Positions 52,473 to 61,348 of a stretch of 64,000 nt of DNA are shown piece after piece. The position numbers were made by a program, and so were the translations under genes. Within the stretch, counting starts at the first letter, position 1. Every line of letters begins with the position of its first letter. The notes beneath the pieces were generated by a model, which saw only the letters and a list, made by a program, of their open reading frames with translations, was not told the DNA's origin and ran no database searches. The stretch is from contig JACZRS010000001.1 of the NCBI GenBank assembly GCA_022574595.1, forward strand, positions 372,001-436,000. Reading direction: 5' to 3'. Origin of the DNA: Planctomycetota bacterium. GTDB lineage: Bacteria > Planctomycetota > Phycisphaerae > Phycisphaerales > SM1A02.

Positions 52473-55400
52473 CTAATCGTCAAAATCTAAATCGTCCTCA
52501 TCATCTTGTATATCACCAAGCACGGACATGAATTCCTTTTTCCCAGTTGCTGATTCACTGAACTGATTATACCAGAGTTGATCACCGATTCCTCTTACAG
52601 CTGTTTCGTCCATGACTACCACAAGCGAAGCAACTGAGACTAGTGGTCCTTGTCCATTAAGTGAAACAAGTACTACTACACGATCAGACAAAGCATCCAA
52701 TATTCTTTTTCGCTCAGCTTCTTGGAGGCGAGCTAGAGGTTTCCAATCAAGTACTACGTATTTTCGCGAGCATATTAGTGCGGAAGACAAACATATCGCA
52801 TATCGACAAATAGGCGATAATCCCTCTACCACGGATTTGCAAAGTACTGTATCCATCCCCTTATGTAGATTTTGTATTTCGCTCAGTACACTCATACGCT
52901 TCAAAGCGGATTCCGCTTGCTTGATGTAGGTAGAGTCAGGTTTGATTTGGCCAGTAATTAACTCACAAATACGCAACTGCGGAATGTACTGCACATCACC
53001 ACAGTAAACAATATCCTGGACCAAACAGCGAGACTGTTTAGAATTGCCCATCAATTTTTTGCAGAAGTTACTCACATGATATGAATCGACATCTACTGCT
53101 CCTATGCATGCGATGACCTCTCCCACTTGCGGAGATGCACTATTCATTGATCCATCAAGCTTGGGCTCAATAGCTTTTATACACAAGGGTTTAGTGATGT
53201 CCTTTTCAGGAAGAGTTGAGGCAGTTGGAATGTCTATTGTTATAAATTCTTTTAGCCGTTTTATTTGTGGGGCAAATCTATTTAGAGCGATTACTAACGT
53301 TGCTAATATACTCATTCCTCCCATGACAAATCGTAACGCAACTAGATAAAACAATAAGTCAACCCACGCAACTTTATCTGCTGCTAAGAAAGAACCAAAC
53401 ACAATCAGCAGCACACACAAGATCACTCCATACAAGATATCCTGGAGCATAGCCATTTTGCGTTTTGATAAGATGATCTCTCTAAAAGAATCGATGGCAT
53501 CATGTGCGCTAGGATCGGATTGAAAGTGATCCGCCCATGAGGGTCGCAAGATCCCTGGATACTGTGTTTGTGATGCGAAATCCAGAATTTTCTGAAATGT
53601 ACGTGATCGAACTTGTCGCCTCTGCTCATAATCACGCGAGGCTATGGCAACCCCGCGATTAAGCATATAAAAAGGGATTGTGTATATCACGATTGCAGGT
53701 AATAGGAACAATGTTAGCTTTGAATTTAGCCAAAGCAGAATTATCGAAAATATGCAAAAGGTAATAAGCGGTACAGGTAAACGACCAAGTCTAAGCACAG
53801 ATCGCATCAGCATCATTGAGTCGCTCATCATTGCCTTACGGCTGGTCATCTTCATTCCGCCATTAGACCAAAGCGGTAATGAACGAGATTGTCCTGCTGC
53901 AATTACAGTAATCGCGCGATCAGAAGTTCGTTCCATCGCTCCTCGCGCCAACTTAAAAGTAAGGGCTTCAGCTGAGTAAGTTATTAAGCCTGTTGCAACT
54001 GCAAGTAAAAGAACACAACCACCCCATAGAGCTAGCGTTGAAAGGCTGGTATCTGATGGTATTTCATAACCGCGCACAATAATTGGTTTGTCTTCTGTTT
54101 GAGCTTTAACGAATATCATCAATAGCCCAAGTATCCCCAAACGAGTGATGACACTTGCGATACTAAAACTAATTATAATAAATGATAAACGCTTTGCGTT
54201 ACGCTTTAAATCAGCCAACATCCAAAAGAAAATATCGCAGAACATTCGAAACTTTTGCACTGCAATCGCAAGCTGAGCTCTCATTGATTTTAAAGCCATT
54301 TTGATTTGACCCCACATCGGATCAATTGCTGATTGATTCACCACTGGTTCTAGAATCTCCGTACTCTTTATGTTGTAACGAACATGATAGTTATCGCTTA
54401 ATGTTACCGCATTCACAAGAACTTTACTAAGCACGAATTGGTGTTCGGGCGATGCAAACCCAAGAAGTAGGCCTAACGCAAAATGATTGGCATCAGGATG
54501 GGTTGTAAACGAAAGATTCAACTGCTCAGAACCGCTTCGCAAGACAGCAAGTTGGCGCTTAAAGATCTGCCTGCCTCGTTTACAATAAAGCAGCAAAAAG
54601 ACTCGTACTGTCATCCCCGGATCAACTTTGAAATTCAACTGCACGCTGTAATAAACATTTGACTCGCTCTCGCAACCATCATCCTGCTTAACCTTGGCCC
54701 ATTTGCCACGACATAATAGTACATGTGCGTTTGAGTGCTTGTCATCAATTGTTGTGATGCTTAGGCCAGTATTTGTTGTAATACAATTCGTATGAACCGC
54801 AGAGACTAGCGGATCGTTGTTTGCTGCTAAATCCATTTGCAAGATTGGCTCTACAATTGACTCGTTGCAATCGCTTTTAATTTCAATATCTTTGAGATGT
54901 TTCGCTTGCGCATCTTTATCTATTTCATATCCCAACTCTTGCTGAACTTCGCCGCAGATTTGCCCAAACGCAGATTTGTATTGTTTATCCCACTGCTCAA
55001 AAGGTGGCATTGATGTGTTGCGATTAGGATCTATGTGCTTGGCAAATTCCTCCTGAGCAAGTAAAGGGTGAACGATTATCCCTAGTTCCCTTAATACTTC
55101 AGTGATATAGCCAAGATCGCTGACCATCTTTTCAAAGCTTATTCTACTATTTGTAGCTTTGATAGCAGTCTCTTGTGTCCAACGGACATACCAACACGCC
55201 CGTTCAAATTGGTTAAGCTTATCCCATTGCAAATTTGGAACAGCAAAATGTCTTCGATCAATCGGTGTGTCGTACCAACCTCGATTCAAAATCGAACGGA
55301 CAACATCCTTGGCATCTCTATGAAGATGAATAAATTCAACATTAGGCTCCTCTGCTTTTATGTAGTCAAGGAATGGTTGGATATAGACATTAGCTTCAAG

Positions 55401-56408
55401 TACATCGCCTCGAACAATCGCACGGTGATGAGCGAGGGCTTGGCGTATTAGTGCAGCCGCTATATGCTGCGATTCAACCAACTCCATAAAATCATCACTT
55501 GTACGTTTATCATGTTCATAACCATCCGGAACTCGCTTATTATTAAGTGTCCATTCATGCAACCCCCTGAATGATGTGGCATTTTCCACAAAATTTGCCA
55601 GCCATTTCGAGCCGCTTCTTGCAGTTGAAAGTGCGAAAATTATGCGTTTTTTGTCACGCCACCAATGTGGATGAACTAGTATTTGATGCCGCCCTGTTTT
55701 AAGGTCTTCTTCTAGTGGATCGCCTGTACGTGTCCACTTGCCCCCGGTATCCGACCAATAATTAGTATGAGGCACATGAACCGCATCGTAAGTCAAGCCA
55801 TGTGCTCTTAGGGATGATTGCCAAAGCTTTAGCTTACTTTTATCATCTCGGATTATCTGATGGTCTGCGGGATATTGTACTTGCCAATTTGCATCATCGA
55901 CTTTGATGCCTTCCGCAGACATCTCCCCTTCTGTGCTAGTTGGATCATTGCTGCGCAGCTCTTTCCATAACCAATAGTTGATAAATCTGTGTGTGTAACA
56001 AGCGGTATCCCCATGGGCGCTGGTTCCGACAATCTCTAAGCCGGACGACCTTAAATGTGTAAGCAATTCGCGAATGTGATTGTCAACGTCATCAATTTCG
56101 CCGTGCATCCATTGTGTTAGTACATTTAAGTGTAAACCTATTTCGTGACCATACTCTTGTAGCTGCCTGCATTTTAATAAAAATCGTGCATCGTCCCAAT
56201 ACTCATTTGTATGAAGCAGAAAATAAGTAGCGCGAATACCTCGCTCGTATTCATAGTGTGCCATTTCAAGCGCAAGATCAATGTCATGATCAATATCATG
56301 GCGAAGCGCGATCATGTTAGGATTGTCAGGCTGCTGCGCAAGCTCACGCATCGTTACTGATGATCCAATATGATCTAAATAACGAAAATATTGTTCCTTG
56401 ATACTCAT
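52473..56408 (-). CDS. Giant fusion: NodB-like deacetylase, sulfotransferase, beta-sandwich, degenerate ABC transporter
   Basis: 1311 residues. Domain 1, about 30-245: deacetylase-like, NMIALRHDIDHDIDLALEMA, YFLLHTNEYW, HEIGLHLNVL, HVPHTNYWSD. Domain 2, about 253-500: sulfotransferase with RIIFALSTARSGSKWLANFV (5' loop) and HLHRDAKDVVRSILNRGW (3'-phosphate motif). Domain 3, about 545-675: beta-sandwich resembling a carbohydrate-binding module. Domain 4, about 740-1045: five or six membrane helices with ABC-exporter-like spacing. Domain 5, about 1070-1280: NBD-like, but the Walker A place reads GEVIACIGAVDVDSYHV without GKS/T, the signature is GLSPICRYAICLSSALI and Walker B is YVVLDWKPL without Glu. 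ATP hydrolysis looks lost. An acidic tail (DDEDDLDFDD) ends it. Overlaps the GT4 gene by 4 bp. Confidence 0.7.
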   Translation of the reverse strand: MSIKEQYFRYLDHIGSSVTMRELAQQPDNPNMIALRHDIDHDIDLALEMAHYEYERGIRATYFLLHTNEYWDDARFLLKCRQLQEYGHEIGLHLNVLTQWMHGEIDDVDNHIRELLTHLRSSGLEIVGTSAHGDTACYTHRFINYWLWKELRSNDPTSTEGEMSAEGIKVDDANWQVQYPADHQIIRDDKSKLKLWQSSLRAHGLTYDAVHVPHTNYWSDTGGKWTRTGDPLEEDLKTGRHQILVHPHWWRDKKRIIFALSTARSGSKWLANFVENATSFRGLHEWTLNNKRVPDGYEHDKRTSDDFMELVESQHIAAALIRQALAHHRAIVRGDVLEANVYIQPFLDYIKAEEPNVEFIHLHRDAKDVVRSILNRGWYDTPIDRRHFAVPNLQWDKLNQFERACWYVRWTQETAIKATNSRISFEKMVSDLGYITEVLRELGIIVHPLLAQEEFAKHIDPNRNTSMPPFEQWDKQYKSAFGQICGEVQQELGYEIDKDAQAKHLKDIEIKSDCNESIVEPILQMDLAANNDPLVSAVHTNCITTNTGLSITTIDDKHSNAHVLLCRGKWAKVKQDDGCESESNVYYSVQLNFKVDPGMTVRVFLLLYCKRGRQIFKRQLAVLRSGSEQLNLSFTTHPDANHFALGLLLGFASPEHQFVLSKVLVNAVTLSDNYHVRYNIKSTEILEPVVNQSAIDPMWGQIKMALKSMRAQLAIAVQKFRMFCDIFFWMLADLKRNAKRLSFIIISFSIASVITRLGILGLLMIFVKAQTEDKPIIVRGYEIPSDTSLSTLALWGGCVLLLAVATGLITYSAEALTFKLARGAMERTSDRAITVIAAGQSRSLPLWSNGGMKMTSRKAMMSDSMMLMRSVLRLGRLPVPLITFCIFSIILLWLNSKLTLFLLPAIVIYTIPFYMLNRGVAIASRDYEQRRQVRSRTFQKILDFASQTQYPGILRPSWADHFQSDPSAHDAIDSFREIILSKRKMAMLQDILYGVILCVLLIVFGSFLAADKVAWVDLLFYLVALRFVMGGMSILATLVIALNRFAPQIKRLKEFITIDIPTASTLPEKDITKPLCIKAIEPKLDGSMNSASPQVGEVIACIGAVDVDSYHVSNFCKKLMGNSKQSRCLVQDIVYCGDVQYIPQLRICELITGQIKPDSTYIKQAESALKRMSVLSEIQNLHKGMDTVLCKSVVEGLSPICRYAICLSSALICSRKYVVLDWKPLARLQEAERKRILDALSDRVVVLVSLNGQGPLVSVASLVVVMDETAVRGIGDQLWYNQFSESATGKKEFMSVLGDIQDDEDDLDFDD

Positions 56409-58018
56409 GATGTGAGCAGTTGCGTTGTGGGAGTAGCCGACTGACTCTCAATTGGCGAGTTTTCAATCATGTTTTCGTGATTGCTCGGGGATCGTTCACC
56501 TAATAATTCACCAAAGATATTGCGAAGCTTTTTTTGTTCATGCTCCCAGTTCAATTTCTTTGCAGCATCAAAGCAATTTTGACGCATTATAGAATAATGG
56601 TCTTGATCCGCCAAGGCTTCATTAACTGCACTTGCGATTGTTCTTGGATTTGTTTCATCAAACAATACGCCTATATCATATTGTTCAACTAACAAGCGTT
56701 TTTCATAATGATCGCTCATTGCAAGTGGAACCCCAGCCATCATGCAATGGAAAATCTTGTTGCTTGATTCAAAGAAATAACTCAAACATACGTTTTGTGT
56801 AGGAACAATTCCCAGATCTGCAGATGAAACGTAACGTGTTACATGGTTGATTGGTACTGCTTCACGGAAGAATACTTTCGTTGACAATAAGCCTTGTTCA
56901 GAAGCGCGTGTTTTCAGCGATTGCAAATAAGCTGCGTTTCGTGCGTATCCCATGATGACATAAACAGAGTTTTCAAGATGTTCAGCTGAATCAATCATCG
57001 CTTCCAGGCCACGATTGATAGTTATGGCACCGGCATAGATAACTATCTTTTTGTCCTTAGGGATCTTTAACTCATCAGCAAGGATTGTGGTTTTCGGCTG
57101 AGGTGATTCATATGGTTGCACATTGCGAATAAGATACGGCTTTTTGATCTCGTATTGCTTGGCTAAGTGTTCGCAAATGCCATTTGCGACCGAAAGAACA
57201 GCATCGCATTTCCCAATGAACGCCCATTCAATTGGCGCCCAGATTATGTTATCTCTTGCACGTGATTTATTGCCTATGTTGCGCCTTAAATACAGTTCAT
57301 GTGAATCGTAAACCAGGTGTACGCCACTTAAGCGTTTCACCAGTGCCCCGCCAAGCAGCATATTCAGATCATGTGATTGAATTATGTCAGGTTCAAGGCT
57401 TAATGCCTTACGCGCAAATTGCAAGTTTAGTGCAACTAATCTGAGCGATGAAGGAGCAAGTCGTTTGATTATTCCAATGGCAAAATTAATGCATCGCCTT
57501 ATTAAGTGCACTGTTCTTCGAATGCTTCGTAGCTCAAGACGTGCGACTTTCATTACCATCCTTGCCACATGTCGAATCCCAGGCAGCTTCATTATTCCTT
57601 GATTGAAAGATGACAATATCTTTCGAGAAAACGTTCCTGATTCAAATTTTTGATCCTCAGCCCAATCTGCAGTCTTAGGAGATTTATATGTACCAAGTGC
57701 CAAGCGCGCAATCGGTTTGCACCACCAACCAAAAACAACTACACCCAGTCGCAGTACATCACCTGGTCTAAAGCAAAGTCGGTGGACCTGAATGGAGTCG
57801 TTGTCTTCTTCAAGCGGCAAAGCAGTGCCAGTCATTGCAAGAACGTGAACTTCGCATCCCCATTCGATGAGACTGCGCGCTTCTTTGTAAACGCGCGTGT
57901 CGTGCTCAAAGCTATTTGCCAACAGCATCACAATCCGTGGCCGACCCTTTTCAGACTGCTGAATTTGTTCTTGCAAAATAGTGGCTCCGATTAAATAGAC
58001 CAATTGCGGAGGCGTCAA
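56405..58018 (-). CDS. GT4 family glycosyltransferase
   Basis: 537 residues; an in-frame Met about 10-30 codons in could be the true start because RPRIVMLLANSFEHDTRVYK is the typical N-terminal strand. DIIQSHDLNMLLGGALVKRL is the first-domain acceptor loop, and VHLVYDSHELYLRRNIGN is typical of GT4 enzymes in exopolysaccharide clusters. Donor domain: KIVIYAGAITINRGLEAMID, SADLGIVPTQNVCLSYFFES and SNKIFHCMMAGVPLAMSD. A basic insertion (about 130-200) separates the halves. First gene of the operon, 36 bp from tRNA-Leu, overlapping the fusion gene as ATGA. Confidence 0.85.
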   Translation of the reverse strand: MTPPQLVYLIGATILQEQIQQSEKGRPRIVMLLANSFEHDTRVYKEARSLIEWGCEVHVLAMTGTALPLEEDNDSIQVHRLCFRPGDVLRLGVVVFGWWCKPIARLALGTYKSPKTADWAEDQKFESGTFSRKILSSFNQGIMKLPGIRHVARMVMKVARLELRSIRRTVHLIRRCINFAIGIIKRLAPSSLRLVALNLQFARKALSLEPDIIQSHDLNMLLGGALVKRLSGVHLVYDSHELYLRRNIGNKSRARDNIIWAPIEWAFIGKCDAVLSVANGICEHLAKQYEIKKPYLIRNVQPYESPQPKTTILADELKIPKDKKIVIYAGAITINRGLEAMIDSAEHLENSVYVIMGYARNAAYLQSLKTRASEQGLLSTKVFFREAVPINHVTRYVSSADLGIVPTQNVCLSYFFESSNKIFHCMMAGVPLAMSDHYEKRLLVEQYDIGVLFDETNPRTIASAVNEALADQDHYSIMRQNCFDAAKKLNWEHEQKKLRNIFGELLGERSPSNHENMIENSPIESQSATPTTQLLTS

Positions 58019-58053
58019 GGAACGGATAGCGCCTAAGTTGATGTATAAATAAA

Positions 58054-58139
58054 TGGGCCCAGAGGGACTCGAACCCTCACTCCCGATAAAGGGAAACGGA
58101 TTTTAAGTCCGTCGCGTCTACCAATTCCGCCACAGGCCC
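58054..58139 (-). tRNA. tRNA-Leu (UAA)
   Basis: 86 nt with a long variable arm, as required for tRNA-Leu. Acceptor GGGCCTG pairs with TGGGCCC through two wobble pairs; discriminator A. The anticodon loop CTTAAAA gives UAA. T-arm GGTTCGAGTCC. Its 3' end faces the polysaccharide operon. I looked for a second 3' copy to the left and found none. Confidence 0.94.
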
Positions 58140-58448
58140 CTATGCAGGGGATGTAATTGTAACTTCACGCCCCCCTAATTGCTCGTGATTGCCCAAGTCT
58201 AGGCCTCTTTTTGGCCCAATAGAGCCTTTTCATTGAGATTTTCAATATTCAATGACTTAAATGAATGAGCCTAAGATTCAGCTATTTGTAGCCTTGAATA
58301 CGGATCGATGACACGTCAATAGCTTATTTTCAACAAGGCGTCACTAACCAAATCTGCATAAAATACCTGGTTTTAGGCATTTACAGGCTATATTGCTCAT
58401 GTGTTAAATAAAAAATTGCTAAGCCTAGGGGAAAAATACGATAACCAC

Positions 58449-58476
58449 TTGATGTATTCGTAGCATATGCTACAAT
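58449..58476 (+). promoter_or_regulatory. Promoter of mntR with palindromic operator (58460-58473)
   Basis: TTGATG (58449-58454) and TACAAT (58471-58476) with a 16-bp spacer form a good sigma-70-type promoter. The 14-bp perfect palindrome GTAGCATATGCTAC lies across the spacer and the first bases of the -10 box. The gene downstream is an MntR-like repressor, so metal-dependent autorepression is the natural reading. Confidence 0.65.
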
Positions 58477-58506
58477 TATCGCGTCTATTTAAGAGAGATT
58501 TGTCCG

Positions 58507-58983
58507 ATGAAGATGCGTTCACAGACTAAGGCAAGGCCAGCAATAAAGACTGCACCAACAGGCGGGACGTTCAACAAGGTTCGGTCTGATCATGCTTCTG
58601 AGACGGCTGAGGATTATGTAGAAGCTGTCTCGGATATTGTGCATAGGTACGGCGAGTGCAGAGTTCAGCATCTTGCGGACTTAATGGGTGTTTCGCACGT
58701 AACCATAAGCAGAGCAGTCGCTCGTTTGCAACAGCACCGCTTGGTAGTAACCGAGCCATATAAACCCATTCGTCTGACCGCAAAGGGTGAGCGATTGGCA
58801 GCAGAAAGTCGTCGTCGCCACGAGATCGTACTTTTATTCTTGCAAATGCTAGGCGTACCTGATGAGGAATCGCAGCGAGATGCGGAAGGTATTGAGCATC
58901 ATGTGGGCAAAGCGACCCTTAAATGTATGCAGCAATATATAGAGCGAAATGCAGACTCTAAACAAAGTAAAGGTACGCACTAA
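58507..58983 (+). CDS. mntR: MntR-like DtxR-family manganese-dependent regulator
   Basis: 158 residues. After a basic 30-residue lead comes the DtxR/MntR winged helix: EDYVEAVSDIVHRYGECRVQ, HLADLMGVSHVTISRAVARL (recognition helix), RLVVTEPYKPIRLTAKGERL. The dimerisation part RRRHEIVLLFLQMLG and RDAEGIEHHVGKATL holds the metal-binding Glu/His residues; its EGIEHHV is the MntR signature and there is no SH3-like third domain, as in MntR rather than DtxR/IdeR. A Mn(II)- or Fe(II)-activated repressor. AAGAGAGA precedes the ATG. The palindrome in its promoter is a likely operator. Confidence 0.85.
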   Translation: MKMRSQTKARPAIKTAPTGGTFNKVRSDHASETAEDYVEAVSDIVHRYGECRVQHLADLMGVSHVTISRAVARLQQHRLVVTEPYKPIRLTAKGERLAAESRRRHEIVLLFLQMLGVPDEESQRDAEGIEHHVGKATLKCMQQYIERNADSKQSKGTH

Positions 58984-59088
58984 TGAGTTTGCTAACTAGT
59001 GGAAGCGAATTCATCATGGAGCACAGCTGACAGTCAGCCGTGTCAAGTTGAACCATCAAACGGGAATACGGGTATAAGAGGCAGTTTA

Positions 59089-60387
59089 GTGGAAACACGT
59101 GACATCACCAACAATACCGTTCAATCAGCCGGCAGCGCCGATGCAGATAAGCGCGCGTCATTGCAACGCTTGACTCGCAGGGCGTTCCTAGGTTCGGGTG
59201 CCGTCGCCGGGACGGGCGTAGTGCTGACGGCACCGCTACTGCGAAACACCCCATCGGAGAGTCGCTCCGTGATCCTCGCTGACCACAGTGACTCGCACCA
59301 AGCGCATTCTGCAGACTCTCACAGGATGGGGACCGTGGGTACGATCGGCGAGGATCGGCAGCCGGTTCGTCCAATGCATTTTCTCGGGGCATTCAATGAA
59401 ACCGAATTCCCGGAGCTGCTGCCGAGCGATTTTCATCGGGAATCAAAGCTGCCCAATGGTACGACACTACACGAATACTTCTTTATTGCCTCGGACAAAG
59501 AAATTGAGATAGCTCCCGGCGTTTACTTCCCTGCCTGGACATACAACGGTCAAGTCCCTGCCCCAACGTTGCGGGCAACCAAAGGCGATCGAATTCGCAT
59601 CTGGTTCATCAACGAGGGTTCCCACCCGCACACGATTCACTTCCATGGTTGGCATCCGTTCGAACAGGATGGATCGATGTTGCACCAGTTCGTGTATCCA
59701 ACCACGAAGAAAGCTCTTGAGTACCCCTTCGGGCCGGGTGAGGATCCGACACCCTGGTTAAAAATGGATCCAATGAAAAGGCGTCGACAAGGCCTGGAGA
59801 TTTACGAATTCGAGGCCGATCCCGTCGGACTGCATCTGTACCACTGTCACTCCTTGCCACTGAAGCGCCACATACACAAGGGCCTGTACGGCACGTTCAT
59901 TGTGGATCCACCGGGAGGGAGACCAAAGATCGATCCCCACACGAATAAAGCTTTGCCACCAAACCATCCACTCCACGAAATGGTGATGGTGATGAACGGA
60001 TTCGACACGAACTTCGACGGTGACAACGAGGTCTACGCCATCAACTCGGTGGCGTTCCACTACCAGGTGAACCCGATCCCGGTACAGATCGGTGATCTGG
60101 TGCGCATATACCTGGTCAACATCACCGAGTTCGACCCGATCAACTCGTTCCATCTGCATGCGGGTTTCTTTCGCGTGTATCGGACCGGGACAAACCTGCG
60201 GTCCGACGAATACACCGACATGGCCATGTTCTGCCAGGGTGAACGCGCGATCCTGGAGATGCGTTTCCGCAAGGGCTGGCCGGGCAAGTATATGTTCCAC
60301 GCCCACCAGAGCGAGTTCGCCGAGCTGGGATGGATGGCGCTGTTCGATGCGCAGGAAAACGCGCAGGAAAGGGAGACGTCCGTATGA
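59089..60387 (+). CDS. Tat-exported multicopper oxidase
   Basis: 432 residues from GTG 59089, chosen so that the Tat signal (LTRRAFLGSGAVAGTGVVLT) falls at about residues 28-47; an in-frame GTG at 58999 would add 30 residues. Two cupredoxin domains carry the copper motifs HTIHFHGWHPF, LHLYHCHSLPLKRHIH, SFHLHAGFF and MFHAHQSEFAELGWM, so type 1 and the trinuclear cluster seem complete. The size fits small two-domain or related oxidases in metal operons. Likely periplasmic or outer-surface oxidation of Mn(II), Fe(II) or Cu(I). Its stop overlaps the next start (ATGA) and an mntR lies upstream. Much GC-richer than mntR. Confidence 0.88.
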   Translation: METRDITNNTVQSAGSADADKRASLQRLTRRAFLGSGAVAGTGVVLTAPLLRNTPSESRSVILADHSDSHQAHSADSHRMGTVGTIGEDRQPVRPMHFLGAFNETEFPELLPSDFHRESKLPNGTTLHEYFFIASDKEIEIAPGVYFPAWTYNGQVPAPTLRATKGDRIRIWFINEGSHPHTIHFHGWHPFEQDGSMLHQFVYPTTKKALEYPFGPGEDPTPWLKMDPMKRRRQGLEIYEFEADPVGLHLYHCHSLPLKRHIHKGLYGTFIVDPPGGRPKIDPHTNKALPPNHPLHEMVMVMNGFDTNFDGDNEVYAINSVAFHYQVNPIPVQIGDLVRIYLVNITEFDPINSFHLHAGFFRVYRTGTNLRSDEYTDMAMFCQGERAILEMRFRKGWPGKYMFHAHQSEFAELGWMALFDAQENAQERETSV

Positions 60388-61301
60388 CTGAGCAAGCTCA
60401 AATTTGGCGGTGCGTTCCCACGCTCGTTTTAGCGATACCTCTTCTTGCAGTTCGTGTAGTTGCAATCGGGCTAATGTTGAGTACTGGCTGCGACGCCTTT
60501 GCGCAACAGGGTGCGGAGGACAAGAGCGCTTATAACCTGTTCAACCCGACGCCGCGGCATCTGATGCGAGACCTCAGCGCCGATCGGCCGGACGTGACGG
60601 AAAGCCCGATCACCGTTGACGCTGGCCACATTCAGGTCGAACTGAGCTTCCTCGACTATCGCCACGACGATCGCAACAACAACAATACTGAATTCGAAGC
60701 GTGGACAGTCGGGGCGACGAACATCAAGTTTGGCCTGCTGCACAACGTCGATCTTCAATTCGTGTTCGATGCCTACACGGATGAGGACACTGACGACAAA
60801 GCCGCCGGCACCACCAGCAACGCCAAAGGGTTCAACGACATCCAGTTTCGGCTGAAAATAAACCTGTGGGGCAACGACGGCGGCGAAACCGCCTTCGCCG
60901 TGATGCCGTTCATCCAGTTGCCGGCTGGGTCGGACGAGTTGAGCAGCGATCATGTCCAAGGCGGGCTGATTTTTCCGTTCTCGACGGAGCTTAGCGAAGG
61001 GTGGGGCCTGGGGCTGATGGCGGAAGTCGATTGGGTGTTTGACGAAGACGATGACGATTACGACACCGAGTTTGTTCACACCGCAGTACTGGGCCACGAC
61101 ATCTTGGGGTCGCTAGGCGGATACGTCGAGTACGTCGGCATTATCAGTGGCGACGGCGACAGTGACTACCAGGCCCTGATCGGTACCGGCCTGACCTACA
61201 CGCTGAGCGACGACATGGTGCTGGACGTAGGAGCGAATTTCGGCGTGACGAAAGCAGCCGAGGACGTGAACTTGTTCGCAGGTATGACAGTGCGGTTCTG
61301 A
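60384..61301 (+). CDS. Phenol_MetA_deg-type outer-membrane barrel protein
   Basis: 305 residues from ATG 60384, overlapping the oxidase stop. Residues 12-40 are a signal peptide with hydrophobic core (LVLAIPLLAVRVVAIGLML) ending AFAQ. The mature start SADRPDVTESPITVDAGHIQ is the hallmark of the MetA-pathway/transporter barrel family, followed by alternating amphipathic strands (NIKFGLLHNVDLQFVFDAYT, GLGLMAEVDWVFDEDDDDYD) and a terminal aromatic VRF. Probably an outer-membrane channel. In this operon it may carry metal ions across the outer membrane, by inference from the ZIP gene that follows. Confidence 0.75.
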   Translation: MTEQAQIWRCVPTLVLAIPLLAVRVVAIGLMLSTGCDAFAQQGAEDKSAYNLFNPTPRHLMRDLSADRPDVTESPITVDAGHIQVELSFLDYRHDDRNNNNTEFEAWTVGATNIKFGLLHNVDLQFVFDAYTDEDTDDKAAGTTSNAKGFNDIQFRLKINLWGNDGGETAFAVMPFIQLPAGSDELSSDHVQGGLIFPFSTELSEGWGLGLMAEVDWVFDEDDDDYDTEFVHTAVLGHDILGSLGGYVEYVGIISGDGDSDYQALIGTGLTYTLSDDMVLDVGANFGVTKAAEDVNLFAGMTVRF

Positions 61302-61348
61302 GAAGGAGTGACGGTGACCAGACGGCTGGATAGATTAGGAGTGCAACG

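Noticed and set aside
58054-58139. tRNA-Leu as integration site for the polysaccharide operon
   Set aside because: The tRNA 3' end does face the operon, but I found no second copy of its 3' end between 42 and 58 kb and no integrase.
60471-61097. Minus-strand open frame (208 codons) opposite the outer-membrane barrel gene
   Set aside because: Shadow of the well-supported barrel gene with its signal peptide and ATGA coupling.
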